Counted from the stretch's first letter, positions 12,700 to 24,296 are shown. The stretch: 64,000 nt of DNA from Smallanthus sonchifolius (GCA_023525975.1 CM042022.1:65802001-65866000), one strand, 5' to 3'. Made by a program: numbers and translations. The notes: generated from the letters alone by a model not told the origin.

Positions 12700-12740
12700 C
12701 AATGCACGGCCGTGCATTGGATTGCACGGGAGTGCATACA
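12700..12740. repeat. TGCACGGCCGTGCA palindromes in the Athila-2 LTR
   Basis: One perfect 14-bp palindrome and one decayed copy. Two further copies (GCACGACCATGC, TGCACAGCCGTGCA) are at 18504-18538 on the other side of the Athila-1 insertion and belong to the same array. Confidence 0.75.
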
Positions 12741-12768
12741 TCTCGGGAATCAAGCAGGGTACAAAGGA

Positions 12769-13869
12769 TGATAAGTGACCAAAGTTTCATGTATTAAGAG
12801 GTGCAATACGTTATATTTATGCATTTTGATATGTGGAATACAAAGGTTTTGTGTAGCCATGCATGTGCAGGTGTTGGAAGCTTAAAGTATGATTTTGGAA
12901 GATATTAGGCGAGAGATGCAAGAGTCGGAAGAGACACGGAGAAAATGGGGCAAAATGCAGGGTCAGCGTAAGGCTACGCTGCTACAGCGTAAGCCTACGC
13001 CGAAGGCAAATTGCAAACAGAAGCATCAGAGGGTCAGCGTAAGGCTACGCCATATCAGCGTAGGCCTACGCCTAAGTAATTTCTTCACAGCAGCTTCCAG
13101 TGGACCGGCGTAGGCCTACGCCCTCCCAGCGTAAGCCTACGCTGGTTACGTTTCAGGCGCGGATTTTGGGTGAAACAGCCGATTTTCAATGGTTAATTAG
13201 GGTTTCTTCCCCAAAATTCGAATCATCTTTTGCTTCACACTCCTAGGGCGATTTTGGGGGATACTAACATCCACTTGAAGATTGAAGATGATCTCCCTCA
13301 CCATGAGCGAGTAATTCACTTGTGGCTTCCTCCAGGCGGACGGTTCATATAGGTTTCATGTTTTGATTCAGTTTATTTATGTTTTTGGATCTATTTAGTT
13401 TCTGACAATAACTTAGTAGATTGATTTATTAGTTATTTTAAACAATTTATTTGAGTGCTTTGAGTTTGTTTGCTTTACGATCTTGTTCGGTTGATGACAA
13501 AACCTAGTAGCAAGGTTGGGTGACTAAAGGGGGCAACTTGGCATTCATAAATTGGGTGATTGGATTATATTGGTTTGTGACGGAACTGATCGTATAGGTT
13601 GCTGACAACAGCCTGTCTTCAATTACTATTTTAACTGATTTTCCAACACTATGTCTATGTGGTGTCCAATTAAATAACTGAGTTTTACATAAACCTAGAA
13701 TCTGAAGTTTGGGGGAGGTTACATCTTTATTTGATCTGTGTGTTTTCCTTCTAATTATCAAACTAAGCAATTTCACTAACCACTGATTCCTCGTGGATAC
13801 GATACTCTTCTTAACCTTACTAGTTAAGTGTTTAAGGATTGTTTTTGACCGACATAACGACATCGATCA
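12769..13869 (+). repeat. 5' LTR of Athila-1
   Basis: Ends CATCGATCA directly before the primer site region. Nearly identical to 17365-18462. Confidence 0.92.
12965..13144. repeat. Six GCGTARGCYTACGC palindromes in the Athila-1 LTR
   Basis: Six 14-16 bp palindromes (variants GCGTAAGGCTACGC, GCGTAAGCCTACGC, GCGTAGGCCTACGC) with irregular spacing. They are repeated in the 3' LTR at 17562-17740, where one arm carries T to G. Confidence 0.9.
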
Positions 13870-13872
13870 AAA

Positions 13873-13890
13873 TGGCGCCGCTGCCGGGGA
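13873..13890 (+). other. Primer-binding site, Asp-tRNA type (Athila)
   Basis: TGGCGCCGCTGCCGGGGA, three bases after the LTR end. This is the classic Athila primer site. Confidence 0.93.
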
Positions 13891-14052
13891 ATCAGTGCGC
13901 TTAGTTCTATTGCTTTAGTTTATTGTCTTTTGTTGATTTTAATTCTTATCAAAACCCCAAAAAGATTTTCTCTACTTCTGTTTTTATTTTTTGTTTATTT
14001 TGTTTATTTCTTCGATCAGAACTACTAGGGTGTGCCACTTGTGCAGGTCGGC

Positions 14053-15564
14053 ATGGATAGAAATTATCATGATGACCAGTATTACTATGAGCCATGCAGT
14101 AACTGTGGCATCACTAGCCATTGGGCTCAAGATTGCCCAAGATACAACTCACATGGTGGTGGTCCTGAGCATCAAAGCTATCAGGAAAATTATAATCAAG
14201 ACTACCACCCGAGCGGACCACCTGAACAAGACAACTATCAATCTGAACTGGATGTCATCCGGTCAGATATGAAGGAGATGTCCAAAGTGGTTCAAGCAGT
14301 GGTGCAGAAACAGGAGAGCCAGGACAAAGCTCATCAAGCTTTGGTAGATCTAGTTGCCAACCTAACTGGGGTTGTTGCAAGCATCATCAAAGAAGTAGGT
14401 AAGCCTTGCAGTGCACATCAGTCCTCAAGTTCCCAAACCATAAACAGCGCACACCTAAATGATGTAAGTCTTCAACCCTCATCTAATTTTTCTGATGTTG
14501 AACATACTCCACCACTGGTAGTAGAGAGAGTGGTGGAGTATAGTGAGTCTGAATCTGATCATAATCAGGATTTAATTTCACAAAATAATCTGAAAAATAA
14601 AAATGTGAATAAATCTCTGAAAATTCCATTCCCTTCGGCTTTGTTACCACCAGTGTTCCCACCAGTGTTAAGTGAACGGGATCCAACACAAGATGAAAGA
14701 TGGGAGAAATTTGAAAATCATAAAATTAATCTACCATTTTTTAAAGAACTTAAAGAAAATTCTGATAGTGTTGAGTGCTTGAAAGGTTTGAGTACCCGTA
14801 AACGACGGCACAAATGTCCCGAACAGGTAAAGCTAAGTGCTAATGTGAATGCTGTGTTTACGGGTATCTTTCCCCCAAAACTCCAAGATCCAGGGACACC
14901 TATTATTTCTATACATATAGGTGAAATTAAAATGGATAGAGCATTTCTGGATCTTGGAGCATCTGTGAGTATAATTCCAGGGAGTCTGTATGATCAGCAC
15001 GATTTTGGTCCATTACAGAGAGTTAACACCACCGTGGTGTTGGCTGATCAGACTCCTGCACATCCTCGGGGGATTGTAAAGGATGTGATTGTGAAGGTAG
15101 GAGAGTTTTATTACCCAGTGGATTTCTTGGTGTTGGATTGTGTCAAGAACACAGAGCCAACTATTATTTTGGGTAGACCGTTCTTGGCCACTGCTCAGGC
15201 AACTATTAACTGTGCTGAGGGAACGGTAAGGATGAGGTTTGGGGCTCAGAAAATGAGTCTTAAAATATTTTCAAACTTGCCAACCCCGAAAGCTAACAAA
15301 TGTGGATCACCTGAAAAGGTGAATCACACAGTCGAGAATGCTTGTGTTGTGTTTGACAGGTCAGCTGAGATGAAGAATGGTGAGACTCCAGACAATGGGA
15401 AGAAAAGGGTCAGAAAGAGAAAGCGGAAAGGGAAGAAACCGCGAGTTCATGATGTAGATCAAGAACTCTTTTCTCTGTTTATGAAGGCTTGGAGAAAAGT
15501 GGATGATGAGAGGAATTTAAGTGTGGGGAAGGAGGACTGCAAGCACCCTACCCGACCACCATGA
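14053..15564 (+). CDS. Athila-1 nucleocapsid-protease protein, 503 aa, intact
   Basis: A single uninterrupted frame. The first in-frame ATG at 14053 is taken as the start; the open frame extends a few codons upstream only through a GTG. Residues 15-28 form a canonical zinc knuckle, CX2CX4HX4C (CSNCGITSHWAQDC). A helical, Gln/Glu/Lys-rich linker (about 75-125) and an acidic serine-rich region follow. The aspartic protease domain is about 285-400: active-site DLGASVS at about 300-306 (Leu in place of Ser/Thr is normal in Athila) and flap-side ILGRPFLA at about 375. The C-terminus has a strongly basic KKRVRKRKRKGKK-type stretch that could bind nucleic acid or act as a nuclear signal. The capsid domain that normally precedes the knuckle is missing. 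Replication would need enzymes in trans (inference). Confidence 0.85.
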   Translation: MDRNYHDDQYYYEPCSNCGITSHWAQDCPRYNSHGGGPEHQSYQENYNQDYHPSGPPEQDNYQSELDVIRSDMKEMSKVVQAVVQKQESQDKAHQALVDLVANLTGVVASIIKEVGKPCSAHQSSSSQTINSAHLNDVSLQPSSNFSDVEHTPPLVVERVVEYSESESDHNQDLISQNNLKNKNVNKSLKIPFPSALLPPVFPPVLSERDPTQDERWEKFENHKINLPFFKELKENSDSVECLKGLSTRKRRHKCPEQVKLSANVNAVFTGIFPPKLQDPGTPIISIHIGEIKMDRAFLDLGASVSIIPGSLYDQHDFGPLQRVNTTVVLADQTPAHPRGIVKDVIVKVGEFYYPVDFLVLDCVKNTEPTIILGRPFLATAQATINCAEGTVRMRFGAQKMSLKIFSNLPTPKANKCGSPEKVNHTVENACVVFDRSAEMKNGETPDNGKKRVRKRKRKGKKPRVHDVDQELFSLFMKAWRKVDDERNLSVGKEDCKHPTRPP

Positions 15565-17352
15565 CCGAAGTAAGGTACATTGCGTCGGGCTGAGGACGTT
15601 AAACTTAGCACTCTTAGGAGGTAGCCTAAGGTATGTTTTACATTCATGTCTAGTTAAATGAACTTTGCGGGTGTGTTCAATAGAAACCCTCACGAGACTC
15701 AACTCGTCCACTCGGGCTACCGAGGGGTTTAAAAGGCTTGATGCATATGCTAAATGCATCCGTGATTCCTACGAAAGTGAGTTAGGAAATTATTTCTTTG
15801 TTTTCTTTGTTTTGTGTGTGAGCCGGCCAAGTGTGGGGAATTTTCATGGGTTGTCAAGTGAGTGTGCGTGTTTTCAAATGAATGCTAGCCCGTTTGTAGA
15901 ATTTTAGAGGTGTGTGTTTTTTTGGTTTATATCGAGTCAGTTTTATGTTATTATACATTGAGTCAGTTTGATGTTTTGGGTTTGTTTCGAGTTTAATTTT
16001 TCCAGGTTTGGATTGATCCACCCGTACTCAGTCTCCATTCGGGTGATGATGGTTCGAGTTTGATTTTCATGTAAAAGGCAACCCAATAGCAGATTTTGAT
16101 GGCGATCGCGAAGAAAATGCTATACGATCGTATGAGTTTGGATTGAAGACAGTTACAGCTTGTAACTAGCTAAGTACTTTCCAATTCTTTATATAGTTTT
16201 ATTTTTGCATATTTATTTTCATCGTCTCTCATCCTACATTGGGGGCAATGTAGAGTTTAAGTGTGGGGATGGGAGACTGAGTTTGTATAGAAAAAAATAT
16301 ATATAAATTGAAAAATCCATAAAAATTTAAAAAGTTTCAAAAATGTCCTTGGATCAGAATTTTTGTAATTAAATGGAAAATGATAGATATAATTGGAAAC
16401 TATGCTTGTGTGATCAAATTGAATAATAAATAGAAAACGCGTTTGATTTGTAATGTTTTGGTAGGCCCAACCGATCTAAAGAGCTTAAATATCCTGATAT
16501 TGTATCTAGGGTTAATTGACAATTAATTCAGGATGTCTTGTGGGTTCTTATCTTAGGGGTTTCGACAAAGTTGAAACTGTCATCATAGGGTGATAGGTAC
16601 CACTATAAGCAAAAATTTATAAGTTTTTAAAATTACTTGGCACACCACTTTCTTTTTATGAAAATAAATCCGAAAATTGGTGACGCCTGCAATCCATAAT
16701 CCATCTTGCATGAGCTTAATTAAACAAAATTGAGAGCTTGAGTTCAGCCTACATGCTTCCCTTCGGGATAGTGACTTGAAGGATACACCCATGGGCGGGA
16801 CTTAAGTGATCAATATTGGATGACTAAGTTAGGAGTACGTGTTTCCCTTTGGGATGGTGACTTAAAGGATACACCCATGCTCCGAAGCTTATGTACTTCA
16901 TGGCTTAAGAACTGAAGCCTACGTGTCATATATCGTGTTCCAGCGTGATTGAAACACCACTGGGCTAGGTTCATTCATAAAATAATAATAAAAGCTCAAA
17001 AACATGCATCCATCGATCCATAATCCCATAATTTTCAAAAACTCGTAAATTAGTGTTTATAGTGGTGGGAAATCTATAAGGTTTAACCCGTGCCTAAACA
17101 TGACTTTGAGATGGGATTAGACTAAGTTGTAGCTTCCTGAATGTGAGACCCATAGAGAAATTGTTGCTTGGTAATAAATAGGATAGTAGATCACAGAATC
17201 GGGGGCTCAGTAGATCGGTGGTTGGGTTTAGTCGGATAGAAATACCAATTGTTACAGTCAATGCGTGATTATGTTTTAATTGTATGAGATTATGAGAGCA
17301 TGTTTCAATTATGATTCCATTGCATAATTCTTTTTCGGGACGCAAAAGAGTA
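15565..17352 (+). other. Athila-1 non-coding 3' internal region
   Basis: About 1.8 kb between the protease stop and the polypurine tract. No reverse transcriptase, integrase or envelope-like motif was found in either strand. The phrase AAGTGTGGGGA(T) recurs at 16258, echoing the polypurine tract. Confidence 0.7.
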
Positions 17353-17364
17353 AGTGTGGGGATA
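17353..17364 (+). other. Polypurine tract of Athila-1
   Basis: AGTGTGGGGATA immediately before the TGATAAG start of the 3' LTR. Confidence 0.85.
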
Positions 17365-18462
17365 TGATAAGTGACCAAAGTTTCATGTATTAAGAGGTGC
17401 AATATGTTATATTTATGCATTTTGATATGTGGAATACAAAGGTTTTGTGTAGCCATGCATGTGCAGGTGTTGGAAGCTTAAAGTATGATTTTGGAAGATA
17501 TTAGGCGAGAGATGTAAGAGTCGGAAGAGACACGGAGAAAACGGGGCAAAATGCAGGGTCAGCGTAAGGCTACGCTGCTACAGCGTAAGCCTACGCCGAA
17601 GGCAAATTGCAAACAGAAGCATCAGAGGGTCAGCGGAAGGCTACGCCATATCAGCGTAGGCCTACGCCTAAGTAATTTCTTCACAGCAGCTTCAAGTGGA
17701 CCGGCGTAGGCCTACGCCCTCCCATCGTAAGCCTACGCTGGTTACGTTTCAGGCGCGGATTTTGGGTGAAACAGCCGATTTTCAATGGTTAATTAGGGTT
17801 TCTTCCCCAAAATTCGAATCATCTTTTGCTTCACACTCCTAAGGCGATTTTGGGGGATTCTAACATCCACTTGAAGATTGAAGATGATCTCCCTCACCAT
17901 GAGCGCGTAATTCACTTATGGCTTCCTCCAGGCGGACGGTTCAAATAGGTTTCATGTTTTGATTCAGTTTATTTATGTTTTTGGATCTATTTAGTTTCTG
18001 ACAATAACTGAGTAGATTGATTTATTAGTTATTTTAAACAATTTATTTGAGTGCTTTGAGTTTGTTTGCTTTACGATCTTGTTCGGTTGATGACAAAACC
18101 TAGTAGCAAGGTTGGGTGACTAAAGGGGGCAACTTGGCATTCATAAATTGGGTGATTGGATTATATTGGTTTGTGACGGAACTGATCGTATAGGTTGCTG
18201 ACAACAGCCTGTCTTCAATTACTATTTTAACTGATTTTACACTATGTCTATGTGGTGTCCAATTAAATAACTGAGTTTTACATAAACCTAGAATCTGAAG
18301 TTTGGGGGAGGTTACATCTTTATTTGATCTGTGTGTTTTCCTTCTAATTATCAAACTAAGCAATTTCACTAACCACTGATTCCTCGTGGATACGATACTC
18401 TTCTTACCCTTACTAGTTAAGTGTTTAAGGATTGTTTTTGACCGACATAACGACATCGATCA
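17365..18462 (+). repeat. 3' LTR of Athila-1
   Basis: About 98.7% identical to the 5' LTR by hand count. Carries the same six palindromes (17562-17740). Confidence 0.92.
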
Positions 18463-18814
18463 GAGGACAATGTACCTGAGCCTTGGGGAGCAAGAGAGGC
18501 TTTGCACGACCATGCAATGGGATGCACAGCCGTGCATCCCTCCCCTGCTTCTTAGTTTCGTCTTTTATCTGCTGGTTTGACTTGTGTTGACTAGTTTTGA
18601 CTTCTTGGGGCTCAAAGCTCGGGAATGATCTTCCAAAAGGCATGATTTCTTGTGTTTTTTAGTGGTTTCATCTTGATTTATATTTAGAACACTGAATAAC
18701 CTGCAATTATGAAATATAAACGTTTTAAGTATCAATTGCAAGGTTATTAATCAATTAGTACCATAATATGAGGATTATTATCTATGCAAAACATGTATAA
18801 ATGATGGCACATCA

Positions 18815-19372
18815 TAACACCCCACACTTAAACTTTGCTTGTCCTCAAGCAAACTCATGCATGATCATACCCATAACTAAACACTTTACAAAGGTAATGG
18901 AGCTCCAAGTAGTTGGACACTCCGGGATAACTCATGGGTCGCTTTATTCTATTTTTATGCTTTTCTATCTTTAGGACGGTGGAATCCATGGCAAGCCTAC
19001 TAGAACTTCAATTATGCATAATCTATCACTTCTCACAATGTTCACTCAACTCTGGGGTTATATATGTGTGGATGATATATGTTAAGTGGAACACTCAAGA
19101 TCCAATCGAATTATGCAATGGTCATAAGCTTGTATGCAAATCAAGCCTCCACCAACTAACTAAGTAGTACGCATGAATCAAGAGGATTTTATAAGGGTTG
19201 TAATGTGGCTAAAAGAAAAATAAAGGGTGAAAATAAAAATGTTTTTGGATTTATAGGGATTTAAAAGGGTTTTGAAGGGCTGCAGCTATCATGGAACACA
19301 CAGCTACGGCTTCATGGCTTAAGATAGAAAATACTAGTGGGTCCCTCTACAGTACAAAGATCATGAGGGTAT
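18815..19372 (-). mobile_element. Athila-2 polypurine tract and 3' internal sequence
   Basis: Adjacent to the LTR end at 18814, the minus strand reads TTTAAGTGTGGGGTGTTA (polypurine tract), preceded by GAGGACAAGCAAAG, as in Athila/Tat elements. The rest up to 19372 is non-coding. The Copia M LTR starts at 19373. Confidence 0.7.
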
Positions 19373-20339
19373 TGTTGGGTAATCGTGCACCGGTTTTAAC
19401 ATTTAAAACAAAACTTTATAAAATCAGATTTACAATGGCGGAAGCGTTTGCAAAAGCACACGATAATAAAGATCCGATCTTTTCCTACAGTGATCCGATT
19501 ACACAGTGTTTAGACAATAATAATAAATAAAACACAACCATAGGGAGTTAAGGATTTATACCTTTGACGAATAACCGGATTGTAACACTCGGGTACAAAG
19601 AACGTCTTGCTAGATGACAACAACGAACTCGTCACACGAACTTGTCTCACAAAACACTTGATCCAACTAGCGGGTGGAACCCGGTTCGTGGTACACAGCT
19701 CGCGCAAACAAGAAGGGTCAGCCGACTAGAGCTCGGTGACTGTGGCGGATCACGGCGGTGGTGACTGGGCTTGTCGGAAGACAGCGGCGGCGTGGCTCGG
19801 TTGCCGGCGGCTATCCACGGTGGCAGCGGGTGGTGGCCGACGGAGGTGAGTCGCACAAAAGTGGGGTAGCTTTTGGGTTTTGGGATTAGCTTTAGGGTTT
19901 TGACTTAGAGATGTTTATATAGAAACTAATCTTACAAGTCAACCCCTAAGCAATTAACAATTAATTACTAACTGATTAATACTTAATCAGTTATAGCCCT
20001 GTAGTTTATAATTAATTCACCAAGACCATCTTGTATAAACTGAACTGGTTTTATATTTAACTATTTAAATATATAAACCCGTTAATATATTTATAACAAC
20101 GATAAATATATATAAAGTCTTATTCTATCATTCGTTAATTTATTTTTTCTGAACAATTAAATACGAAGTGATCAAATAAATATAAATATTTAGTCCACCA
20201 GTTCCAAATTCGCGTTTCGTGAAATAGCGTTTAACAAATTAAATGATATAATTTGTTCTTTGCCCAAAGTGTAACTCTTCGGATCGTACATTGATAGTAA
20301 CATTGATATTATCGATGATCGGACATCTAATATCCAACA
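19373..20339 (-). repeat. 3' LTR of Copia M
   Basis: Pairs with 25835-26816, differing at roughly 5-8% of sites by eye. Has a GC-rich segment (19640-19860) in an otherwise AT-rich LTR. Confidence 0.88.
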
Positions 20340-20352
20340 ATATCCCACTTGG
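20340..20352 (-). other. Polypurine tract of Copia M
   Basis: Minus strand CCAAGTGGGATAT next to the LTR. Copia elements typically carry an AAGTGGGAGAT-like tract here. Confidence 0.8.
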
Positions 20353-21239
20353 TCGATTCATCGATTAATCGGGTCAACGTAGACAGTGGTGGACGCCTAG
20401 CTGCATCTCACTGCCCTAACAAGGTATGACGTATTTACAATCGTTAACTAATTCCTTGTGTTCAAGTAAACTTTTCTTAGCCAAGTACAATAGCCATGGT
20501 AAACATATCTATGTGTCCTTTCTGTTTAGGTCATTCGTTGAACATGAGACATGGATACAAGTCACTTCTCATATGTGGTTCAATTTTCTTGTTCTCGTTC
20601 TCCAATTCAAAAAATGGTCTAAACAAACTACTCTTTAGTTTGTGCGTGGCCACGCGATTTATACCAGCTTGAATCAACGAGGGTGCCAGAATGTCCAGCT
20701 CCAAATTAAAGGAGAACATAATTCCTTTAGCCACGTACAACTCCCACTTAACTTCAGATTTACCCTTAATCATATCCTTATTATTGCCTGTTAAGGTACA
20801 ACGTTAGATAAGATCAAAGAACAACCTTCAGTCAGAGTTAGTTCTAGTGCATGCCTCGGGTCGAAGGATCAATAGATCTTACCATATTCAAAACTTCTCA
20901 AGACCTTGATCCATGAAGATAGTTTTGAAGCGAGTTACATTCAATAATCATTCTCTAATGATTATCTGTGAATATGACGTCCAACCATTTGGACTTTCAT
21001 TCCTAATGAACCAATCATCCGATTCACAATAGTCTTTCGTTCAGATTGATTCCCATGAATATGATCGACTACGAATATTTAGAATATAATATAATATTCC
21101 AGGATTTCTAAAACGTATAAAATGTCGAATCATAGAAACATCTATTTATAATGCACTTAACCGTTAAGTCAATATAAAACACTAATGTTTCTATATATTG
21201 TTCGAAAGCACCCAATACTAACAAATCAAACTCAAGTCT
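20353..21239 (-). other. Copia M 3' non-coding segment
   Basis: AT-rich, no open frame that I trust. Recognisably related to the remnant at 43345-44250 (shared phrases such as TTGAATCAACGAG and ATTGAACATGA). Confidence 0.55.
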
Positions 21240-21335
21240 AGCATGTCAACACCTATCAACATGCTCCTCATATACAGGTTGACGTATAGGTTTTGTGAAT
21301 GGGTCAACTAGATATTGATTTGTGTGAATTTTGTT
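21240..21335 (-). pseudogene. Copia M RNase H C-terminal remnant
   Basis: The minus strand encodes KIHTNQYLVDPFTKPIRQP followed by VYEEHVDR and a stop. This matches the conserved end of Copia polyproteins (..ADPFTKP..). Only about 30 codons are recognisable. Confidence 0.6.
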
Positions 21336-23516
21336 TTAGTATGATGTCTCTAAGTTTCATGATCCCATTAATGAAAACTTATGGTGAAAATCTCTTTTAG
21401 AACTCCTTTCCAAACTATTAGAAGTTATCTGAACTCCTTTCAGAATACTATCTTCTAATGTTTCCAAATCACAACATCTCATGTTTATGCAATCAGATAA
21501 CGGTGATGTTTCGTGTAAGCATTCTTAATGATCATCTCATGGTGTATTCATCTAATCATTCTCAATGATCGTCCTTTTGGTGTCTATATCTTAACTTTTA
21601 AGACAATAGTGCTTTGACTGACAAGTTGTCATAACTAGTTATGATCTTGTTTCAAGAACACTTCTTGATAGTCAAAGCTGGTACTCTTGGCATCTTATCC
21701 AATAAGATGGCATTATCACATCATAACACTTTATGATCATCTTTATGTGCTTCTCAAGCAGTATCCTTTTCTTCTGTCATAGTTAAATTTCAAAGTTCTT
21801 TAATCGTATGAAAATATTGACAACGCTCATTATCCCTTTTAGATGAAACCACATGAACCATTTCATTTTCATCTTATCCCTATCATTAGGGGTTATAGAT
21901 AATGATAACAGAAAATGTTAACGATTTTTCTTTATCGATTTGTCACACAAAAATTTAAGACAATTTTACCATCATCAATGGATTGCTTTGATTCTTATTT
22001 TAGAATCTTTCTTTTATATATCTCATATACGGTTGCAATCAATGCAAGATTTGAAATTAATCTCTAAAGATACTCTATCTTTCAATGATATGTTTAAACT
22101 CGTAATTTTAGCAATGTATCACTGTACATTCTATGATAACATTTATCATCCCCTTATGTGGTGTTTCCATGTATCTCTCATACATTCCTCTTGATAATGT
22201 GCCTCTACACATTTCTTTGTTATAGGTAATTACTCCCACTGGCCTTTGCATCTATCAAGTTGAATTTTCTTCGAATTGATCTTACCAGATTAATGATTCA
22301 ACAGTCTTAGACATATTCAGACATTATACTCTTCTTGAAGCCATTTTATTACAAGAACATTCTAGTATTCATAATACATGTTCATTTTGACTGGTTTGTT
22401 CAACTTGTCAAAACTTGTAATCTGTTTCCTTTCAAGGAAACTCGGAATGTAATTCCTATTTTATCAACCTTTTTATAATATGTCGGGCTTCTAGTACGAA
22501 CGATCCATTTGTTGTTTCAAAACAACTTCTACATTTGGATTAATCTTATTCATGTGTAGTCTGATCAAATATTTATTTGTCATAATATGGATTGCTTGTT
22601 TGGATCATCATCAAATGATTTAACTAAAGAATCTCATTCTTTCATCATATGATCCCTAGTGTCTGTTGTAAAAGATCACATCTTTACTTTCATATACTTA
22701 TCAATTGTAAAAGATCTTATCTTTTGTTTATGATAAACATTTATATATTTCAAGGATCTAATCCTTGCCTGTATATGAAATTTTATGTCCATGCATTTGA
22801 ATAATATTATTTATTCAGAACTTTAAACAACAATTGTTTATTATTCAAGAACCAGGTATATCTTAGTCATGAATATTTTCAATCTCATGATTAAGCTTGA
22901 AGGCTTATTAAGGTGGCACACGAAACTCTTTCGTATAGGAGCTCATAACGTCCTATCCTTATATGTTCATTGGACTCTTTTTACATATTCATATCACATA
23001 TGAATTGTTATACATGTTCTAGATGAACCATATGGTTCAAGGCTAGTGATTTAGACTATGTCAATTCTAGGCAGCTGTTTTTCACATGACTAACCATTTA
23101 GTCTTGAAGTAGTGAAAACTTTTATCGCTCTTTTATATCTTATCTCATAAGATTGTTTCTAGAGGAATTTCATTGAAACTATTTCAGTCATAAAGTCATA
23201 TGTAAACATTATATCTTATATATACCTTTTACAAGACTTAATATGTTTCATGATATCTTTTAGATCCGATCTAATGAAGTATCTAATGGACTTGAATAAC
23301 ATGTCTCACATGTCTTTAATATTTCATGTCAAAATAGATTGGTATTGAATTCATAATTCATAACCAGGCAACAATCATAATACATAAAAGTTTAAATAAG
23401 TCATATTTAAAATAATCAAGCAATATTCAAAAGAAAGCAAATCCGGAATTTTAATTTGTTCTAAATAAAATAAAATAACATCACCAAATGGTGTAATCAA
23501 CAACTTGAAACAATCT
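21336..23516 (-). other. Copia M AT-rich internal region without recognisable coding
   Basis: About 2.2 kb where reverse transcriptase and integrase would be expected. I found no RT or IN motif on either strand. Either pol has decayed past recognition or this is replacement sequence. Confidence 0.5.
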
Positions 23517-24290
23517 TCAAGCTGTGTCCATCTTCCTTTTCTTCTTTCTTTCCTTCTTTTCTTTAATCTCTGCAAAAAGCAAGTTTGCATATGTTAAAAG
23601 ACTAGATTTTAAGTGATAAAGAAACAACGGAAAAGTTGCCTAGATACCTGGAGTATATGCATTGAAGCATTCTCTAGCAACAACAGCTTCGGACATCTCT
23701 CTCACAAGGCACCTGGGTTTAGAGAGGTGCATCTTGGTCTCACCAATAGCTTTGCCCTTATCCCCGGTCTTAACAGTGTCATCCGGTACCTATTTGCTTG
23801 TGTAGGACAAGTGAAGGCCATCATTGAATATTGCTCGAATGATATTATCACTAGGGTAATCCCATGTCCTATCAAGCTGGTCAATAAAGCATGTCACGCT
23901 CAAAGCATCCTTGGGTTCCATCTTGGTGTACCAAGAGACGAAATCCCTCACTTTTTCATAACGACTAAGTAGACGCTTTTCCCATTTATAGTTGTCAAAC
24001 ACGTCATCAACAGTAATATCTATGATCAAGTGATCATCTATGGGAATGCATGCTTCCTCGAGGCCTGCCACTTTCTTCCACATGATCATAGCACGTCTCG
24101 GATTCTCCAAAGCAATGTCTCTAATGTAGGACATTGAAGAGTGAGAAAGATCCTTGTTGTAATCTTGATGGTATCTCTCCTACAAGTTACGGATCATGTC
24201 ATAAGCAGTCAAGCTTTGGAGTGATTCTTTAATCCCAGGGCTAACAGATGCAAGCATAAGGTTTGATATAGCATAGGTATCATCCCTTTA
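23517..24290 (-). pseudogene. Exon-like coding segment with GT-AG intron inside Copia M
   Basis: On the minus strand a frame runs from the gag region (SPGIKESLQSLTAYDMIRNL near 24200) through about 115 codons (24134-23790). It continues past a TAG at 23787-23789 and reaches CCAG at 23648. A 78-bp stretch bounded by GT and AG (23570-23647, TTTTTGCAG acceptor) follows. The frame then resumes for 16 basic codons (EIKEKKERKKKRKMDTA) to a TGA at 23517-23519. Two further in-frame stops (near 24190 and 23788) make it a pseudogene. I do not recognise the protein. It could be a captured host exon pair or a divergent gag C-terminus with a fortuitous intron. Confidence 0.4.
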
Positions 24291-24296
24291 TTTGTT

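Larger units (their letters stand above)
12769..18462 (+). mobile_element. Athila-1: complete non-autonomous Athila element coding only for NC-PR, 5694 bp
   Basis: Two LTRs of 1101 and 1098 bp starting TGATAAG and ending GATCA. The primer-binding site TGGCGCCGCTGCCGGGGA is diagnostic for Athila. A polypurine tract AGTGTGGGGATA precedes the 3' LTR. Flanks AAGGA (12764-12768) and GAGGA (18463-18467) are a 5-bp target duplication with one mismatch. The LTRs differ by about 14 substitutions and one 3-bp gap by eye, about 1.3%, so this is the youngest element I can date. Reverse transcriptase, RNase H, integrase and the capsid part of gag are absent. Confidence 0.92.
6956..18814 (-). mobile_element. 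Athila-2: 3' LTR in minus orientation, about 1.66 kb, split by two insertions
   Basis: Left end TGATGTGC and right end GCACATCA form an 8-bp terminal inverted repeat. The right end is followed by an Athila-type polypurine tract read on the minus strand (TAAGTGTGGGGTGTTA). The three LTR pieces are 6956-7743, 12238-12768 and 18463-18814. They are separated by the family X element and by Athila-1, each with its own target duplication. The piece at 12650-12680 has a minus-strand CCTATAAATAG box. Confidence 0.75.

Noticed and set aside
13504..13863. 119-codon minus-strand frame repeated at 18100-18456
   Set aside because: Antisense in the two Athila-1 LTRs; repeated only because the LTR is repeated.
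19647..19856. GC-rich frame conserved in both Copia M LTRs (also 26109-26333)
   Set aside because: Conservation only reflects LTR duplication; the two copies differ by frame-preserving and frame-breaking changes and show no known domain.
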